DNA from: an uncultured Eubacteriales bacterium | GTDB taxonomy: Bacteria > Bacillota > Clostridia > Oscillospirales > CAG-272 | DNA length: 64,000 nucleotides | Direction of reading: 5' to 3' | NCBI GenBank assembly: GCA_934433485.1 | Contig: CAKRZR010000007.1 | Span: 1 to 64,000 of the forward strand | Shown here: in pieces, positions 54,647 to 63,819 of the stretch | How positions within the stretch are numbered: the stretch's first letter is position 1 | Layout: the number at the start of each line of letters is the position of its first letter | The notes under the pieces: generated by a model | What the model was told of the DNA's origin: nothing | The model's input: only the letters and a program-made list of their open reading frames with translations | Databases searched by the model: none | Translations under genes and position numbers: made by a program

Positions 54647-56128
54647 TCACGCCTTTCTTCTGCGGAACCATACCGCAAAGCCAACACCAAGCACCGCGAC
54701 AGGCAGGATCACCGTCACCACGGCTGCCCAGAACGTCTGCTGCGCGGCGGTCAGCGTCAGTGCCTCTACCTGCAGCTGCTTTGCGAGAATCGACAGCGAC
54801 ACCGGGTTCTCCGCCATCCATCCGACGGACGCCATGAACACCGTCGAGTTGCCGCCGGAGACGTACTGGTCGGTGCTCTCATCCACAATCGACGGAGACG
54901 AGTACCACACAAACTTGTACGTGTCCCCTCTGGCGCCGTCCGCCTCGCCCGATACGCCGACGCCGAGATAGCACGTGCCGGAGATGTCGCCGTCCTCCTT
55001 CTCAAACGTGGTCAGCTCCTTCTCGAGCGATTTCACATATGCCTGGGACGAGGAGGTGAGGATCGGGTATACTGTTGCCCCGCTGCCGTTTGTGATGATC
55101 CCGTGCGCGGCGTTCATGAGCGTGTATCGCACATCGTCAACGCCCTCCATCGGTCCGGTGGAGCCAATCGACGGGAGCAGCGAATAGGGATACCCATTGT
55201 ACCGGTCGCGTGAGGACTCAAACACCAGACCGTCTACGGATTCCAGTCCCATTTCCTCGCACAGCGCGGCGAGATTCGGCATACCGGTCTCCGTATAGTG
55301 ATCGTAGCTCGTGATGAGTATGATATTGCCGCCCTCCACGAGATACGCCGACAGCATCGCCCGCTCATCCGCGTTGATGTCCGAGGTCGGGTTTGCGATG
55401 AGGATCGCCGTGCAGTCCGCCGGGACCGCGTCCACGGTCAGAAGCGACAGAGACGCCATGCCGATGTTATCGCTGGTGATGTAGCCCTGGTACGTCGAGG
55501 ACAGCTCCGTCTCGCCATGACCGGTCAGGCTGTAGAGCATTGGCAGGTCGGCGCGGGTCACATAGTCGATCGCCGAGGTAAACGCAAGCTCGCCTGCAAA
55601 ATACTTCGTACCGGTGGGCATTTGTCCGGTATAGAGATAATTGTAGTAATCCTCCTCGGAATACTGTGTCTGGTAGATGTCGCTGTAGTTCACGATCGTG
55701 TGGCGCAGATCGGACGCCACGATCACGCTGTTTTGCGACAGAGTCTCGTCCGTATACTGAGAGATGAACGTCGGTCGGGTCGCGGGATCCACCGTCTCCA
55801 CCTTGACATGGCGGTTCATCGCCTCGTAGCGCTCTAAGAGGGTCAGGATCGTTGTATCCTCCATGCCGCGCTCGGCAAGCAGGTACAGATGCACGTCCGT
55901 ATCCACGCCGGACAGGATCGTTTCCGTTTCCTCGCCGACGGTGTACAGTCCAAGCGCGCTGCCGTCGAATTTCGTCACGGTCGCGGGCAGCTCGCTGACA
56001 AAGAGATTGAGCACCACGATCACCGCGATGACCACCGCCGTCGTCGTCAGGCTGAGGGAACCGAGCTTCAATACCCGTTTTCCGCCTGGCGTGCGCGTCT
56101 TTTTTGTTTTCGTTTCCGTTTTGTTCAT
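54647..56128 (-). CDS. GldG-family ABC transporter auxiliary protein
   Basis: The 493-residue protein has an N-terminal membrane helix (LTTTAVVIAVIVVLNLFV), a large extracytoplasmic ABC-type uncharacterised transport domain (about 50-440, including YSLTGHGETELSS and GGNIILITSYDHYTETGMPN) and a C-terminal helix (FWAAVVTVILPVAVLGVGFA) with an RRRK cytoplasmic end. This is the GldG/IFT52-like architecture known from gliding-associated ABC systems and present in many non-gliding bacteria. AAGGAGGTG precedes the ATG at 56128. Confidence 0.9.
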   Translation of the reverse strand: MNKTETKTKKTRTPGGKRVLKLGSLSLTTTAVVIAVIVVLNLFVSELPATVTKFDGSALGLYTVGEETETILSGVDTDVHLYLLAERGMEDTTILTLLERYEAMNRHVKVETVDPATRPTFISQYTDETLSQNSVIVASDLRHTIVNYSDIYQTQYSEEDYYNYLYTGQMPTGTKYFAGELAFTSAIDYVTRADLPMLYSLTGHGETELSSTYQGYITSDNIGMASLSLLTVDAVPADCTAILIANPTSDINADERAMLSAYLVEGGNIILITSYDHYTETGMPNLAALCEEMGLESVDGLVFESSRDRYNGYPYSLLPSIGSTGPMEGVDDVRYTLMNAAHGIITNGSGATVYPILTSSSQAYVKSLEKELTTFEKEDGDISGTCYLGVGVSGEADGARGDTYKFVWYSSPSIVDESTDQYVSGGNSTVFMASVGWMAENPVSLSILAKQLQVEALTLTAAQQTFWAAVVTVILPVAVLGVGFAVWFRRRKA

Positions 56129-56141
56129 ACCGCGCACCTCC

Positions 56142-57005
56142 TTACGCAAAGCGTTTCTTTTCCATGGACTGCACCGTTAAGAAGCAGAACAGTCCGCATA
56201 CGGACAGGTAATAGACGATCGCCGTGAGATCGAAAATGCCGTTTGTGAAGTCGCTCAACCGATCGAAAAGGGCGAGACTTTGCAGCAGCTTCGGGAACGT
56301 GCCGGCAAACAGCTCGCTCTTCCAGAAATACAGCCCCGCGATCCCGAATACCAGCACCGCCGTAACGGTCAGCGCCGCCGTAGTATCCTTCGTCACCGCC
56401 TGTACGATCAGTCCGACCGCGCACGCCAGAAGGAGGAACGCGACAAAGGAAGCGGCAGCCGTGGTCGGGATCAGCCCCGCGATGCCGTTCATCAGATAGC
56501 AGAACAGCATGGCAGCCACGCCGAGCACCGCCGCGATCACCTGGCTCTCCGTCAGGGACGAGAGAAACATACCGATCGAGACAAGCGCGCAGCCAAGCAG
56601 GAAAAACGCCAGAATCGCGCCGTACGCACTGCCCAGCGCCACCGTGCCGAAGGTAGCAAGCAATAGCGGGTACAGGCACATCACGCCGACCGGGATCGCA
56701 AGCACCGTCACCATCGCGAGGAACTTCGCCATCACGACGGCGGTCATGGACAGCGGCAGAGCGTAGAGCAGCTGGTCGGTCCGCGCGTGCTTTTCCTCCG
56801 AGAAGGAACGCATGGTCAGCACCGGCACCGCGATCAGGAACACAAACGCCATCCCCGACAGCGCCACTTCAAAATTCGGATAGCCGCCCATTAAGTTGTA
56901 AACCGTCATATAGATGCCCGTCATGCAGAGGATGAACGCCATGAAAATCGCGCCCGTCATCCCACAGAAGTACGAGCGCACCTCGCGTCTGTAAATCGCA
57001 CTCAA
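56142..57005 (-). CDS. ABC-2 type permease, GldF-like
   Basis: The 287-residue permease has about six membrane helices in the ABC-2 pattern, with the amphipathic N-terminal YRREVRSYFCGMTGAIFMAF and the loop TMRSFSEEKHARTDQLLYAL that contacts the ATPase. The start is taken as TTG at 57005, because GAGGAGG lies about 8 bp upstream and the ATPase stop lies just before it; no in-frame ATG is nearby. It pairs with the upstream ATPase and the downstream GldG-like protein. Confidence 0.9.
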   Translation of the reverse strand: MSAIYRREVRSYFCGMTGAIFMAFILCMTGIYMTVYNLMGGYPNFEVALSGMAFVFLIAVPVLTMRSFSEEKHARTDQLLYALPLSMTAVVMAKFLAMVTVLAIPVGVMCLYPLLLATFGTVALGSAYGAILAFFLLGCALVSIGMFLSSLTESQVIAAVLGVAAMLFCYLMNGIAGLIPTTAAASFVAFLLLACAVGLIVQAVTKDTTAALTVTAVLVFGIAGLYFWKSELFAGTFPKLLQSLALFDRLSDFTNGIFDLTAIVYYLSVCGLFCFLTVQSMEKKRFA

Positions 57006-57018
57006 AATCCATTCCTCC

Positions 57019-58164
57019 TCATCTGCCGCCAAACAGCGGTGTGTAGCCGTCGCCGTTGTCGTCCGGCTTGTCGTCATCTTTATGCGTGTCCGCTTTCTCA
57101 CCCGCGGTGGTCACGGGCACATCCGTCTCCGTATCGGGATTTTCCGCCCGATCCTCGTCCTCCCGCTTTATAACCTCGTCGGCATGCAGCGCGGTGAGAA
57201 GATCGACCGTACCGTCCGGCTGCTCCACTGGCTTTTTCTCTTCCGTGAGCGAAAGGAACACCGTCTCCAGCGTCACCTTTTCGTGATTCATGGAGAGAAT
57301 CGGCACCCTGGCGTCGGCGAAGCGGTAGAACAGGCTCTCGCGGATGTCGTCGTCTCCGGCAAGGGTCAGGCGCAGATGGGTCAGTCCTGCCTCGCCGTCC
57401 GTGATCTCCCGCGCCGTGATCTCCGGATATGCGTCGAGCAGCGGTACGATTGTGTTTCTGTCGCCGCGCACGTCCAGATCGATGGTGCTCTTGCCCTCGT
57501 ACAGGGTGGTGAGGTTCTCGATGGTGTCGGACGCGACGATTTTTCCGTGCGCGATGATGATAACGTAATCGCAGACCGCGCTGATCTCGGACAAGATATG
57601 GCTCGACAGAATCACGGTGTGGTCCGCCCCCAGCTCCCGCACCAGCTCGCGGATCTCAATGATCTGGAGCGGGTCCAGACCGACGGTCGGCTCGTCCAGA
57701 ATGATGATCTCCGGATCGCCGAGGATTGCCTGCGCGATTCCGACGCGCTGCCGGTAGCCCTTCGACAGATTTTTAATCAGTCTGCCGCGCATACCGACAA
57801 GCCCGGTGCGGTTCTCCACACGTTCGACCTCTTTGTACAGAGCGTCGCCGCGCAGTCCTTTTGCACGACCGACGAACAAGAGATATTCGTCCGGGGTCAT
57901 ATCGGTGTACAGCGGCGGCAGCTCCGGCAGATACCCGATTTTCTTTTTCGCTTCCACGGCGTCCTCGTAAATGTCCAGTCCGTCGATGGTGACAGACCCG
58001 GACGTCGCGGCAAGACAGCCGGTGATGATGTTCATGGTGGTGGACTTTCCGGCACCGTTCGGTCCGAGGAACCCATACACGCGTCCCTTTTCCATCGCGA
58101 AGCTCACATCCTGTACGGCAGCGAAATCGCCGTACCTTTTGGTCAGGTTTTTGACTTCGATCAA
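57019..58164 (-). CDS. ABC transporter ATP-binding protein, GldA-like
   Basis: The 381-residue ATPase has Walker A GPNGAGKST, Q-loop region YLPELPPLYTDMTP, signature LSKGYRQRVG, Walker B IIILDEPTVGLDP and the H-loop ILSSHILSE. The start is TTG at 58164, set by AGGAGG 5 bp upstream; an ATG at 58203 would bury that site. A C-terminal extension of about 75 residues ends in an acidic, flexible tail (DTHKDDDKPDDNGDGYTPLF). It powers the GldF/GldG-like membrane complex. A TATACT hexamer near 58232 may be its -10, with a poor -35. Confidence 0.93.
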   Translation of the reverse strand: MIEVKNLTKRYGDFAAVQDVSFAMEKGRVYGFLGPNGAGKSTTMNIITGCLAATSGSVTIDGLDIYEDAVEAKKKIGYLPELPPLYTDMTPDEYLLFVGRAKGLRGDALYKEVERVENRTGLVGMRGRLIKNLSKGYRQRVGIAQAILGDPEIIILDEPTVGLDPLQIIEIRELVRELGADHTVILSSHILSEISAVCDYVIIIAHGKIVASDTIENLTTLYEGKSTIDLDVRGDRNTIVPLLDAYPEITAREITDGEAGLTHLRLTLAGDDDIRESLFYRFADARVPILSMNHEKVTLETVFLSLTEEKKPVEQPDGTVDLLTALHADEVIKREDEDRAENPDTETDVPVTTAGEKADTHKDDDKPDDNGDGYTPLFGGR

Positions 58165-58672
58165 AGCGTCCTCCTCTGTGTTGCGATACATTGTACCGCC
58201 CATATCCTCTGGAATCTGATACTATGGAATAGTATAGCACACAAATCTGAAAATTGGCTGAAAATTGCACGAATTTTTCGTTTTTTTCGGACGCTGTCCG
58301 GGGGCTGTTTTTACAACTTCCCGTTGCGGGGAGTGTTGTATCGGACGGTAGTCCGATGTCCTGTTTATGCACCGGAATCGGTGCGGGATTTATTTCGCTT
58401 GTTTGTCTTGTATTCTGATTATTAGCTGACTCGATGCGTCAACTACAGATCCTCGCAGGGGCGGTCATAGAGAAAGGGTCACTATCACTAACGTGATCGT
58501 GCGGATTTGCGAATCTCTCCCTATCTCTCCGACACCTCTCAACGGAACCACGCTTGCGTGGTTCTTGGTAGGGATGATTCCTAAGAAGGGTGTAGGGACC
58601 GCAGTCCCTCGTCCTTCGAGAGCTGTGTCGGCTCCGGTGCCACCCCGCAAGGAGCAATAAAATCTACACGTA

Positions 58673-58793
58673 CGACGTGGTATTCCCCATTGGTGAAACC
58701 AATATAAACGACATAAGCAAAACATAATTCCTTATAATCCCATAGGAGCGACGTGGTATTCCCCATTGGTGAAGCCAACACAAACAATACAAG
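58673..58793. repeat. Direct repeats of about 45 bp
   Basis: CGACGTGGTATTCCCCATTG, continuing GTGAAACCAA, starts at 58673 and recurs at 58749 with GTGAAGCCAA. Units are 76 bp apart. Each contains an ATTGGT/ACCAAT-type small hairpin. Confidence 0.85.
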
Positions 58794-58920
58794 ATAAACG
58801 CCGCCTACCTTATCCCCAATAAAGAAAACAATCCCCAAAGGAAATTTCCAAACAAGTTTGGGAGCGGGATACATCCCGCAGATCGCCGGACTCCCGTCCG
58901 GGCATTCCCATGCATAGACC

Positions 58921-58959
58921 GTGACAAGTCCCGGAAGACAAGACAGCGGGACTTGTCAC
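58921..58959. repeat. 12-bp inverted repeat
   Basis: GTGACAAGTCCC (58921-58932) pairs perfectly with GGGACTTGTCAC (58948-58959), about 50 bp before the mreB promoter. Confidence 0.85.
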
Positions 58960-59005
58960 GCAATAGAGCCCCTGGACAAAGTCCGGGAGAATTTCGCAAA
59001 AATCG

Positions 59006-59034
59006 TTGCAAATTGCTTTTTCATGATGTATAAT
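59006..59034 (+). promoter_or_regulatory. Sigma-A promoter of mreB
   Basis: TTGCAA (59006-59011) and TATAAT (59029-59034) are 17 bp apart, with a leader of about 85 nt. Confidence 0.87.
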
Positions 59035-59127
59035 AGAAGATGAGTATTTTTCACTGCACCACAGCACACGACTGCCGGACGGTTTCATTTGCCGTGCATG
59101 GCAGGAAAGGTTCGGGTATCGTACAGG

Positions 59128-60138
59128 ATGAGCAAAGACATTGGCATCGATCTGGGCACCGCGACGGTCCTCGTCTACGTCAAGGGACGCGGGATTGTCA
59201 TCAAGGAGCCCTCGGTCGTCGCTATAGATAAAAACACAGGCAAAATATTGAAGTTCGGCAGGGAGGCGCAGCTGATGCTCGGTCGCACACCGGGAAACAT
59301 CACCGCGATCCGACCTCTGCGCGACGGCGTGATCACCCAATACGACATCACGCAGAAAATGATCCAGCATTTCATCAAAAAATCGTGCGGCACCGTCCTC
59401 TTCAAGCCGCGCGTCATCATCTGCGTGCCCAGCGGCATTACAGAGGTGGAGGAACGCGCCGTAGTCGATGCCGCAACCCAGGCGGGCGCAAAACGCACCT
59501 ACCTCATTGAGGAACCGGTCGCGGCTGCCATCGGCGCGGGCATCAATATCGCAGCACCCAGAGGGCATATGGTGCTTGATATCGGCGGCGGCACCTCGGA
59601 CATCGCGGTCATCTCGCTCGGCGGCGTGGTCGTGTCCGAATCGATCAAGGTCGCCGGAGACAAATTCGACGAAGCGATCATCCGCTACGTCCGCAGAAAA
59701 CACAACGTCCTCATCGGCGAGCGGACCGCAGAGGAAATCAAAATCAAAATCGGCTGCGCCTGGCCGCGAGACGAAGTGCGCGCCATCGACGTCAAGGGAC
59801 GCTGTCTGGTACAGGGGCTGCCGCGCATGGTGCGGATCTCGTCCGCGGAAATTCCGGACGCCTTAGAGGAGCCGATCACCTCCATCGTCGAGGCGGTCTG
59901 CTCCGTCATTGAACGCACGCCACCGGAGCTCATCGGCGACATCCTGCAAAACGGCATCGTCATGACCGGCGGCGGTTCCCTGCTCTGGGGGCTTGACCGG
60001 CTCATCACCTACGCGACCGGCGTGCGCACCAGAGTGGCGGACAAGGCGATCTCCTGCGTAGCTCTCGGCACCGGCCGTTCGCTGGAAATGCTGAACCGGC
60101 TGCCGGAGGACACCGTCAATCTCTCCCGCATGGGCTGA
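59128..60138 (+). CDS. mreB: MreB/Mbl-family actin-like cell-shape protein
   Basis: The 336-residue protein has the actin-fold motifs phosphate 1 (DIGIDLGTATVLVYVKGRG), connect 1 (IEEPVAAAIGAG), phosphate 2 (LDIGGGTSDIAVISLGG) and adenosine (IVMTGGGSLLWGLDRLI). It forms membrane-associated filaments that guide lateral wall synthesis in rod-shaped cells. The start at 59128 gives the usual MSKDIGIDLG N-terminus, though the nearest AGGAAAGG is about 20 bp upstream; ATG at 59098 is an alternative. It stands alone, without mreC or mreD, as Mbl or MreBH genes often do. Confidence 0.95.
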   Translation: MSKDIGIDLGTATVLVYVKGRGIVIKEPSVVAIDKNTGKILKFGREAQLMLGRTPGNITAIRPLRDGVITQYDITQKMIQHFIKKSCGTVLFKPRVIICVPSGITEVEERAVVDAATQAGAKRTYLIEEPVAAAIGAGINIAAPRGHMVLDIGGGTSDIAVISLGGVVVSESIKVAGDKFDEAIIRYVRRKHNVLIGERTAEEIKIKIGCAWPRDEVRAIDVKGRCLVQGLPRMVRISSAEIPDALEEPITSIVEAVCSVIERTPPELIGDILQNGIVMTGGGSLLWGLDRLITYATGVRTRVADKAISCVALGTGRSLEMLNRLPEDTVNLSRMG

Positions 60139-60255
60139 CGGTGCCAAAGACCCACGATGGTCCCGGCGCGTAAGCTCCGCATAACGCAACATAGTAAGCT
60201 GCGCATGAATCCAAACCGATCTTTCTTTTCACCAATTCAGATATGAGGTATGTCT

Positions 60256-62109
60256 ATGATAACAAAGCATTTGAAGACTGCGGTCATCACAGAACTTGCC
60301 ATCGAAACGCCGTGCTTTGCGGAGGCTGACCGTGAAAGACTGCGTGCCATGCTCGCCGACACCTTTGCCGTAGTCCTGCAGGACGGCAAATCCGGCGACC
60401 TCTGGCGGCTGCGCGTGCTTTTGCGCGATGGGAACCGGGCGGATACCGTACATACAGACGGCGAAAACTGGGGCGCGATCGAGGCTAAAATGGACGAAAT
60501 GGCGTATACCGTCTCCGTTTCCCTGCCGATTCGCGAGCTTCTCGTGGAGGGCGGCTCTCTCCCGGCGATCTGGGAAGGACTGTACTATCTCGTGCGCCGA
60601 CTCGGCACCTCCGTAAACGGCACGAACAGAAAAGCCGCGATGACGGTGTCGTCCTTCGCGTACGCGAAAAACTACCGCGAAACCGCCATCGACAACGCGC
60701 GCATTCTCCCGGGCATCCGCTCCGACCGCAATGTCGAGATGCTCTCCGCCGGCGCGCATATGGACGGGATCACTACCCCCGACTTTTTGTCCGATATGGT
60801 CATGGCGGAGGTGCATCTGGATACCGCTGCCCGTGACGGCTCGTTTGCAACCGCGGCGGCGCTGGTCGATTTCTACGCGCAGACCGGCGTGAACGCGATC
60901 TGGCTCTGTCCGATCTATAACCGCGACAAGGTGAGCAACGGCTACGGCAACCGGGGGCTGCACACCATCGATTCCGCCTATACCGGCTGCGCGGATCCCT
61001 CCGACGGCTGGAGCGTCGTGCGCAAATTCGTCGATTACGCACACGGCAGACAGGTGCGCATCTTCCTCGATGTGATTTCGTGGGGCGTGATGAAGGGCTC
61101 GCCGCTATGTGCAGGGCACCCGGATTGGTTCGAGGGCGAAGCATGGGGCGGTCGCGCCTTCAACTGGAAAAATGAGGAATTTCGTGCGTGGTTTGTCGAT
61201 AAGGCGGTCGAAAATCTCATCTACACGCACGCGGACGGCTATCGCTGCGACTGTGAACCGAACTACGGCGGCTACGACGTCTGGGGAGAGGTGCGCCGCA
61301 GAATGTACGCTGCGGGTCGAAAGATCGCCATCATCGCCGAGGACAACTGCGTCCGGAACGGCGTGTTCGATCTGGAGCAGGACGGCGTGCTCGACTACTC
61401 CGACCATGACCGTGGCGCGCAGTACCGGCATCCCACAGCACCGTATCTCTCCGGCATCGACATCGTGGACAGCGTGAAAACCGGTTATGCCATCGGCTCC
61501 ACGCCTGCACAGACGGATCCCGCAACGCGCGGCACGGCACGGTACTACACGCATACCGTCACGAACCACGACTACCAGAGCCGACTCGTGCGCGGCAACC
61601 GACTGGTGATCGGCTATCAGGCGATTTTGGCGCCCTTTATCCCGGTCTGGTTCTGCGGCGACGAATTTGGCATGGACGAGACAGGCACAGTCATCTATTT
61701 CTCGAAGATCCGCTGGGAGCTTCTGGAATCCCCTGCAAACCGCATCTTCTATGAGGACGTCAAGCAAATGCTCCGCCTGCGCCGCATGTTCCCGGACATC
61801 TTCGCGCACTTCCCGGAAAACCACCGCGACGCGAATATGGAGCGGATCCCGGTGACAAAGGACGGCGAAAAAACGCTCACCGGCTATGCCCGAGTCGGCA
61901 AGGGGCGCGCGGTGCTCGTGATCCCGGCGGTGGAGGACGGCGTATACGAAGCCGCCATTCCGCGCCTCCTGGACGGTGCGGTCACGGTAACGGATCTCAC
62001 CACGAACCAGGTCGTCTACGAGGGAGACGCGTCATCGTTTACACAAATGCACCTGCCGCTCGCCAAAGAACGCATGGGCATCTTCTTTATGGAATCCACA
62101 ATTGGCTAA
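60256..62109 (+). CDS. Alpha-amylase-superfamily (GH13) glycoside hydrolase
   Basis: The 617-residue cytoplasmic protein has a GH13 catalytic barrel in its second half: region I-like RKFVDYAHGRQVRIFLDVIS, the nucleophile motif GYRCDCEPN, the acid/base motif IAIIAEDN and region IV VTNHDYQ. An N-terminal domain of about 170 residues and a C-terminal beta domain flank it. The first beta-strand motif AVVDFYAQTGVNAIWLCPIYN-type is present. It likely acts on alpha-glucans or related oligosaccharides; the subfamily is not clear. GAGGT lies 6 bp before the ATG at 60256. A 14-bp direct repeat (GTAAGCTCCGCAT, GTAAGCTGCGCAT) lies upstream. Confidence 0.85.
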   Translation: MITKHLKTAVITELAIETPCFAEADRERLRAMLADTFAVVLQDGKSGDLWRLRVLLRDGNRADTVHTDGENWGAIEAKMDEMAYTVSVSLPIRELLVEGGSLPAIWEGLYYLVRRLGTSVNGTNRKAAMTVSSFAYAKNYRETAIDNARILPGIRSDRNVEMLSAGAHMDGITTPDFLSDMVMAEVHLDTAARDGSFATAAALVDFYAQTGVNAIWLCPIYNRDKVSNGYGNRGLHTIDSAYTGCADPSDGWSVVRKFVDYAHGRQVRIFLDVISWGVMKGSPLCAGHPDWFEGEAWGGRAFNWKNEEFRAWFVDKAVENLIYTHADGYRCDCEPNYGGYDVWGEVRRRMYAAGRKIAIIAEDNCVRNGVFDLEQDGVLDYSDHDRGAQYRHPTAPYLSGIDIVDSVKTGYAIGSTPAQTDPATRGTARYYTHTVTNHDYQSRLVRGNRLVIGYQAILAPFIPVWFCGDEFGMDETGTVIYFSKIRWELLESPANRIFYEDVKQMLRLRRMFPDIFAHFPENHRDANMERIPVTKDGEKTLTGYARVGKGRAVLVIPAVEDGVYEAAIPRLLDGAVTVTDLTTNQVVYEGDASSFTQMHLPLAKERMGIFFMESTIG

Positions 62110-62113
62110 CGGA

Positions 62114-62160
62114 CTGCGCGGAAAACCTCCGGACAGGATTTTCCGCGCAGTTTTCATTTT
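62114..62160 (+). terminator. Intrinsic terminator of the GH13 gene
   Basis: CTGCGCGGAAAA (62114-62125) pairs perfectly with TTTTCCGCGCAG (62139-62150), followed by TTTTCATTTT. Confidence 0.92.
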
Positions 62161-62195
62161 CAAAACAAATTTTTTCAATAAGAAAGGCAATCTCC

Positions 62196-63674
62196 ATGAA
62201 ACTGAAAAAGCTCACCACGATCCTTTTGCTCATTGCCATGCTCCTGCCGCTTGCGTCCTGTGGGAACGGTGGAAAGGACAGCGATACCGAAACCCAAGGC
62301 AATGTATCCGCGGAATCCGACACAACCGGCGCGGATACCGCGGAATCAGAGACCACGCGCGCCGATTATCCGGACGATCTGCCGGAGAAAGACTTTGGCG
62401 GAAAGACCTACACGGTGCTCGGCGAGGGCATGTCCGTTTACTTTCATGCCGACGAACTGAACGGCGAGGTGCTCAACGATGCCTTATACAACCGCGACGT
62501 CAAGGTCGGCGAACGCTTCAACGCCAAGATCGCGCTGTCGGAGACCGCGGACGCGCAAGCCACCATCGACACGGCAAAGGCGTCTGTACAGGCAGGCGAG
62601 GACGAATACGCCGCCGTTGTGTCCTTCGTCATCTACATGGGCATGGCGGTCACCAACAATATCTTTCAGCCGGTGAGCGATCTGCCGTATATCAACCTCA
62701 ACCAGCCCTGGTGGTCGGCAAGCAACCTGACCGATCTGACCTACCGCGGCAAAACGTTCCTTGTGATGGGCGACTTCGACATGTCCGGTCTTTCCCAGAC
62801 AAAGTGCATGTTCTACAACAAGGATCTCGCGGAATCCTTTGGTCTGCCGAATATTTACGAAACGGTGCGCAATGGACAGTGGACGAAGGACAAGATCAAC
62901 GAGCTGTGCGAGGGTACCTATGTCGATGTAAATGGCGATGGGCAAAAGGACGCAGGCGACCAGTACGGGTACGCCGTAGACTCCAAAGGCGACTTCAACG
63001 GTCTGCTCTGGGCATTCGGCAAGCGACTCTTTGAGCAGCAATCCGACGGCACATACAAGGATGTGTATTACGATGAAAAGCTCGTTTCCATCGTGGAATG
63101 GTGCTATGACATCAAGAACAACCACGACTACACCTGGACAGACAGCGAATGGAACACCGGCTACAACATGTTCATGCTGGAAAAGACCCTCATCGCCAAC
63201 GGCTATATCTCCATGACGCAGTGGGGTATGCGCGATCTGGAAGCCGATTACGCAATCCTACCATGCCCGAAGTGGGACGAAGCGCAGCAGAACTACTACA
63301 CCTATGTAGAAGGCTCCCACTCCATCGCAGGTGTGCTGACCACGGCGCAGGATAAGGAATTTGTCGGCTGCATCATGGAGGCGCTGAACGCGGAATCGTG
63401 GAAAACGGTTCGACCGGCGTACTACGACAGCTGCCTGAAGTATAAGGGCGCGCGCGACGAGGATTCCGTGGAAATGCTCGACATCCTCATGGACGGTCGT
63501 CTCTTTGACTTCGGTTACGTCTACGGCGGCTGGGGCGCTGCGTTCTGGCTCCAGTACTGCATCAACGACGAAAACTCCACAGACATCACCTCGTACTACG
63601 AAAAGAAGAAAAACGAATGGAACACCTACATGGACAAGGTGTTCACCGCGTTTGACGACTTTACGCAGGGTTAA
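62196..63674 (+). CDS. Sugar-type ABC solute-binding lipoprotein
   Basis: The 492-residue protein has a lipoprotein signal (TTILLLIAMLLPLASC), an acidic Thr/Glu/Asp linker (about 24-58) and a family 1 extracellular binding domain. An EF-hand-like loop DVNGDGQKDAGD (about 248-259) suggests bound calcium. It is a paralogue of the protein at 21448-22935 and of the next gene. GAAAGG precedes the ATG. Permease genes are not within the window. The ligand, probably an oligosaccharide, is unknown. Confidence 0.9.
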   Translation: MKLKKLTTILLLIAMLLPLASCGNGGKDSDTETQGNVSAESDTTGADTAESETTRADYPDDLPEKDFGGKTYTVLGEGMSVYFHADELNGEVLNDALYNRDVKVGERFNAKIALSETADAQATIDTAKASVQAGEDEYAAVVSFVIYMGMAVTNNIFQPVSDLPYINLNQPWWSASNLTDLTYRGKTFLVMGDFDMSGLSQTKCMFYNKDLAESFGLPNIYETVRNGQWTKDKINELCEGTYVDVNGDGQKDAGDQYGYAVDSKGDFNGLLWAFGKRLFEQQSDGTYKDVYYDEKLVSIVEWCYDIKNNHDYTWTDSEWNTGYNMFMLEKTLIANGYISMTQWGMRDLEADYAILPCPKWDEAQQNYYTYVEGSHSIAGVLTTAQDKEFVGCIMEALNAESWKTVRPAYYDSCLKYKGARDEDSVEMLDILMDGRLFDFGYVYGGWGAAFWLQYCINDENSTDITSYYEKKKNEWNTYMDKVFTAFDDFTQG

Positions 63675-63704
63675 AAACGCGGAAAACGCAAATGCGCACG
63701 CGCT

Positions 63705-63738
63705 CCGGGGGCGAACCTGAAATAACGGCTGCCCCCGG
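63705..63738 (+). terminator. Hairpin between tandem binding-protein genes
   Basis: CCGGGGGC (63705-63712) pairs perfectly with GCCCCCGG (63731-63738), but no U tract follows, so termination may be partial. Confidence 0.5.
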
Positions 63739-63819
63739 TCTGCCCCGCGTCCGGACCACACAGCGCACACCTCAGTATTGAACATAATTTACCAAATCAG
63801 AAACAGAAAGGCAATCCAG

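Larger units (their letters stand above)
58239..59000. other. Repeat-rich non-coding region
   Basis: No gene is supported in these roughly 760 bases; the open frames present are short, overlapping and lack ribosome sites. The region contains many small perfect hairpins (ATCAC/GTGAT near 58487, AACCACGC/GCGTGGTT near 58555, GGGAC/GTCCC near 58597), two direct repeats and a 12-bp inverted repeat. It looks like layered remnants of small repeat elements between the Gld-like operon and mreB. Confidence 0.6.

Noticed and set aside
58581..58874. 97-codon minus-strand frame in the non-coding region
   Set aside because: It runs through direct repeats and hairpins; the peptide reflects the repeated DNA rather than a protein.
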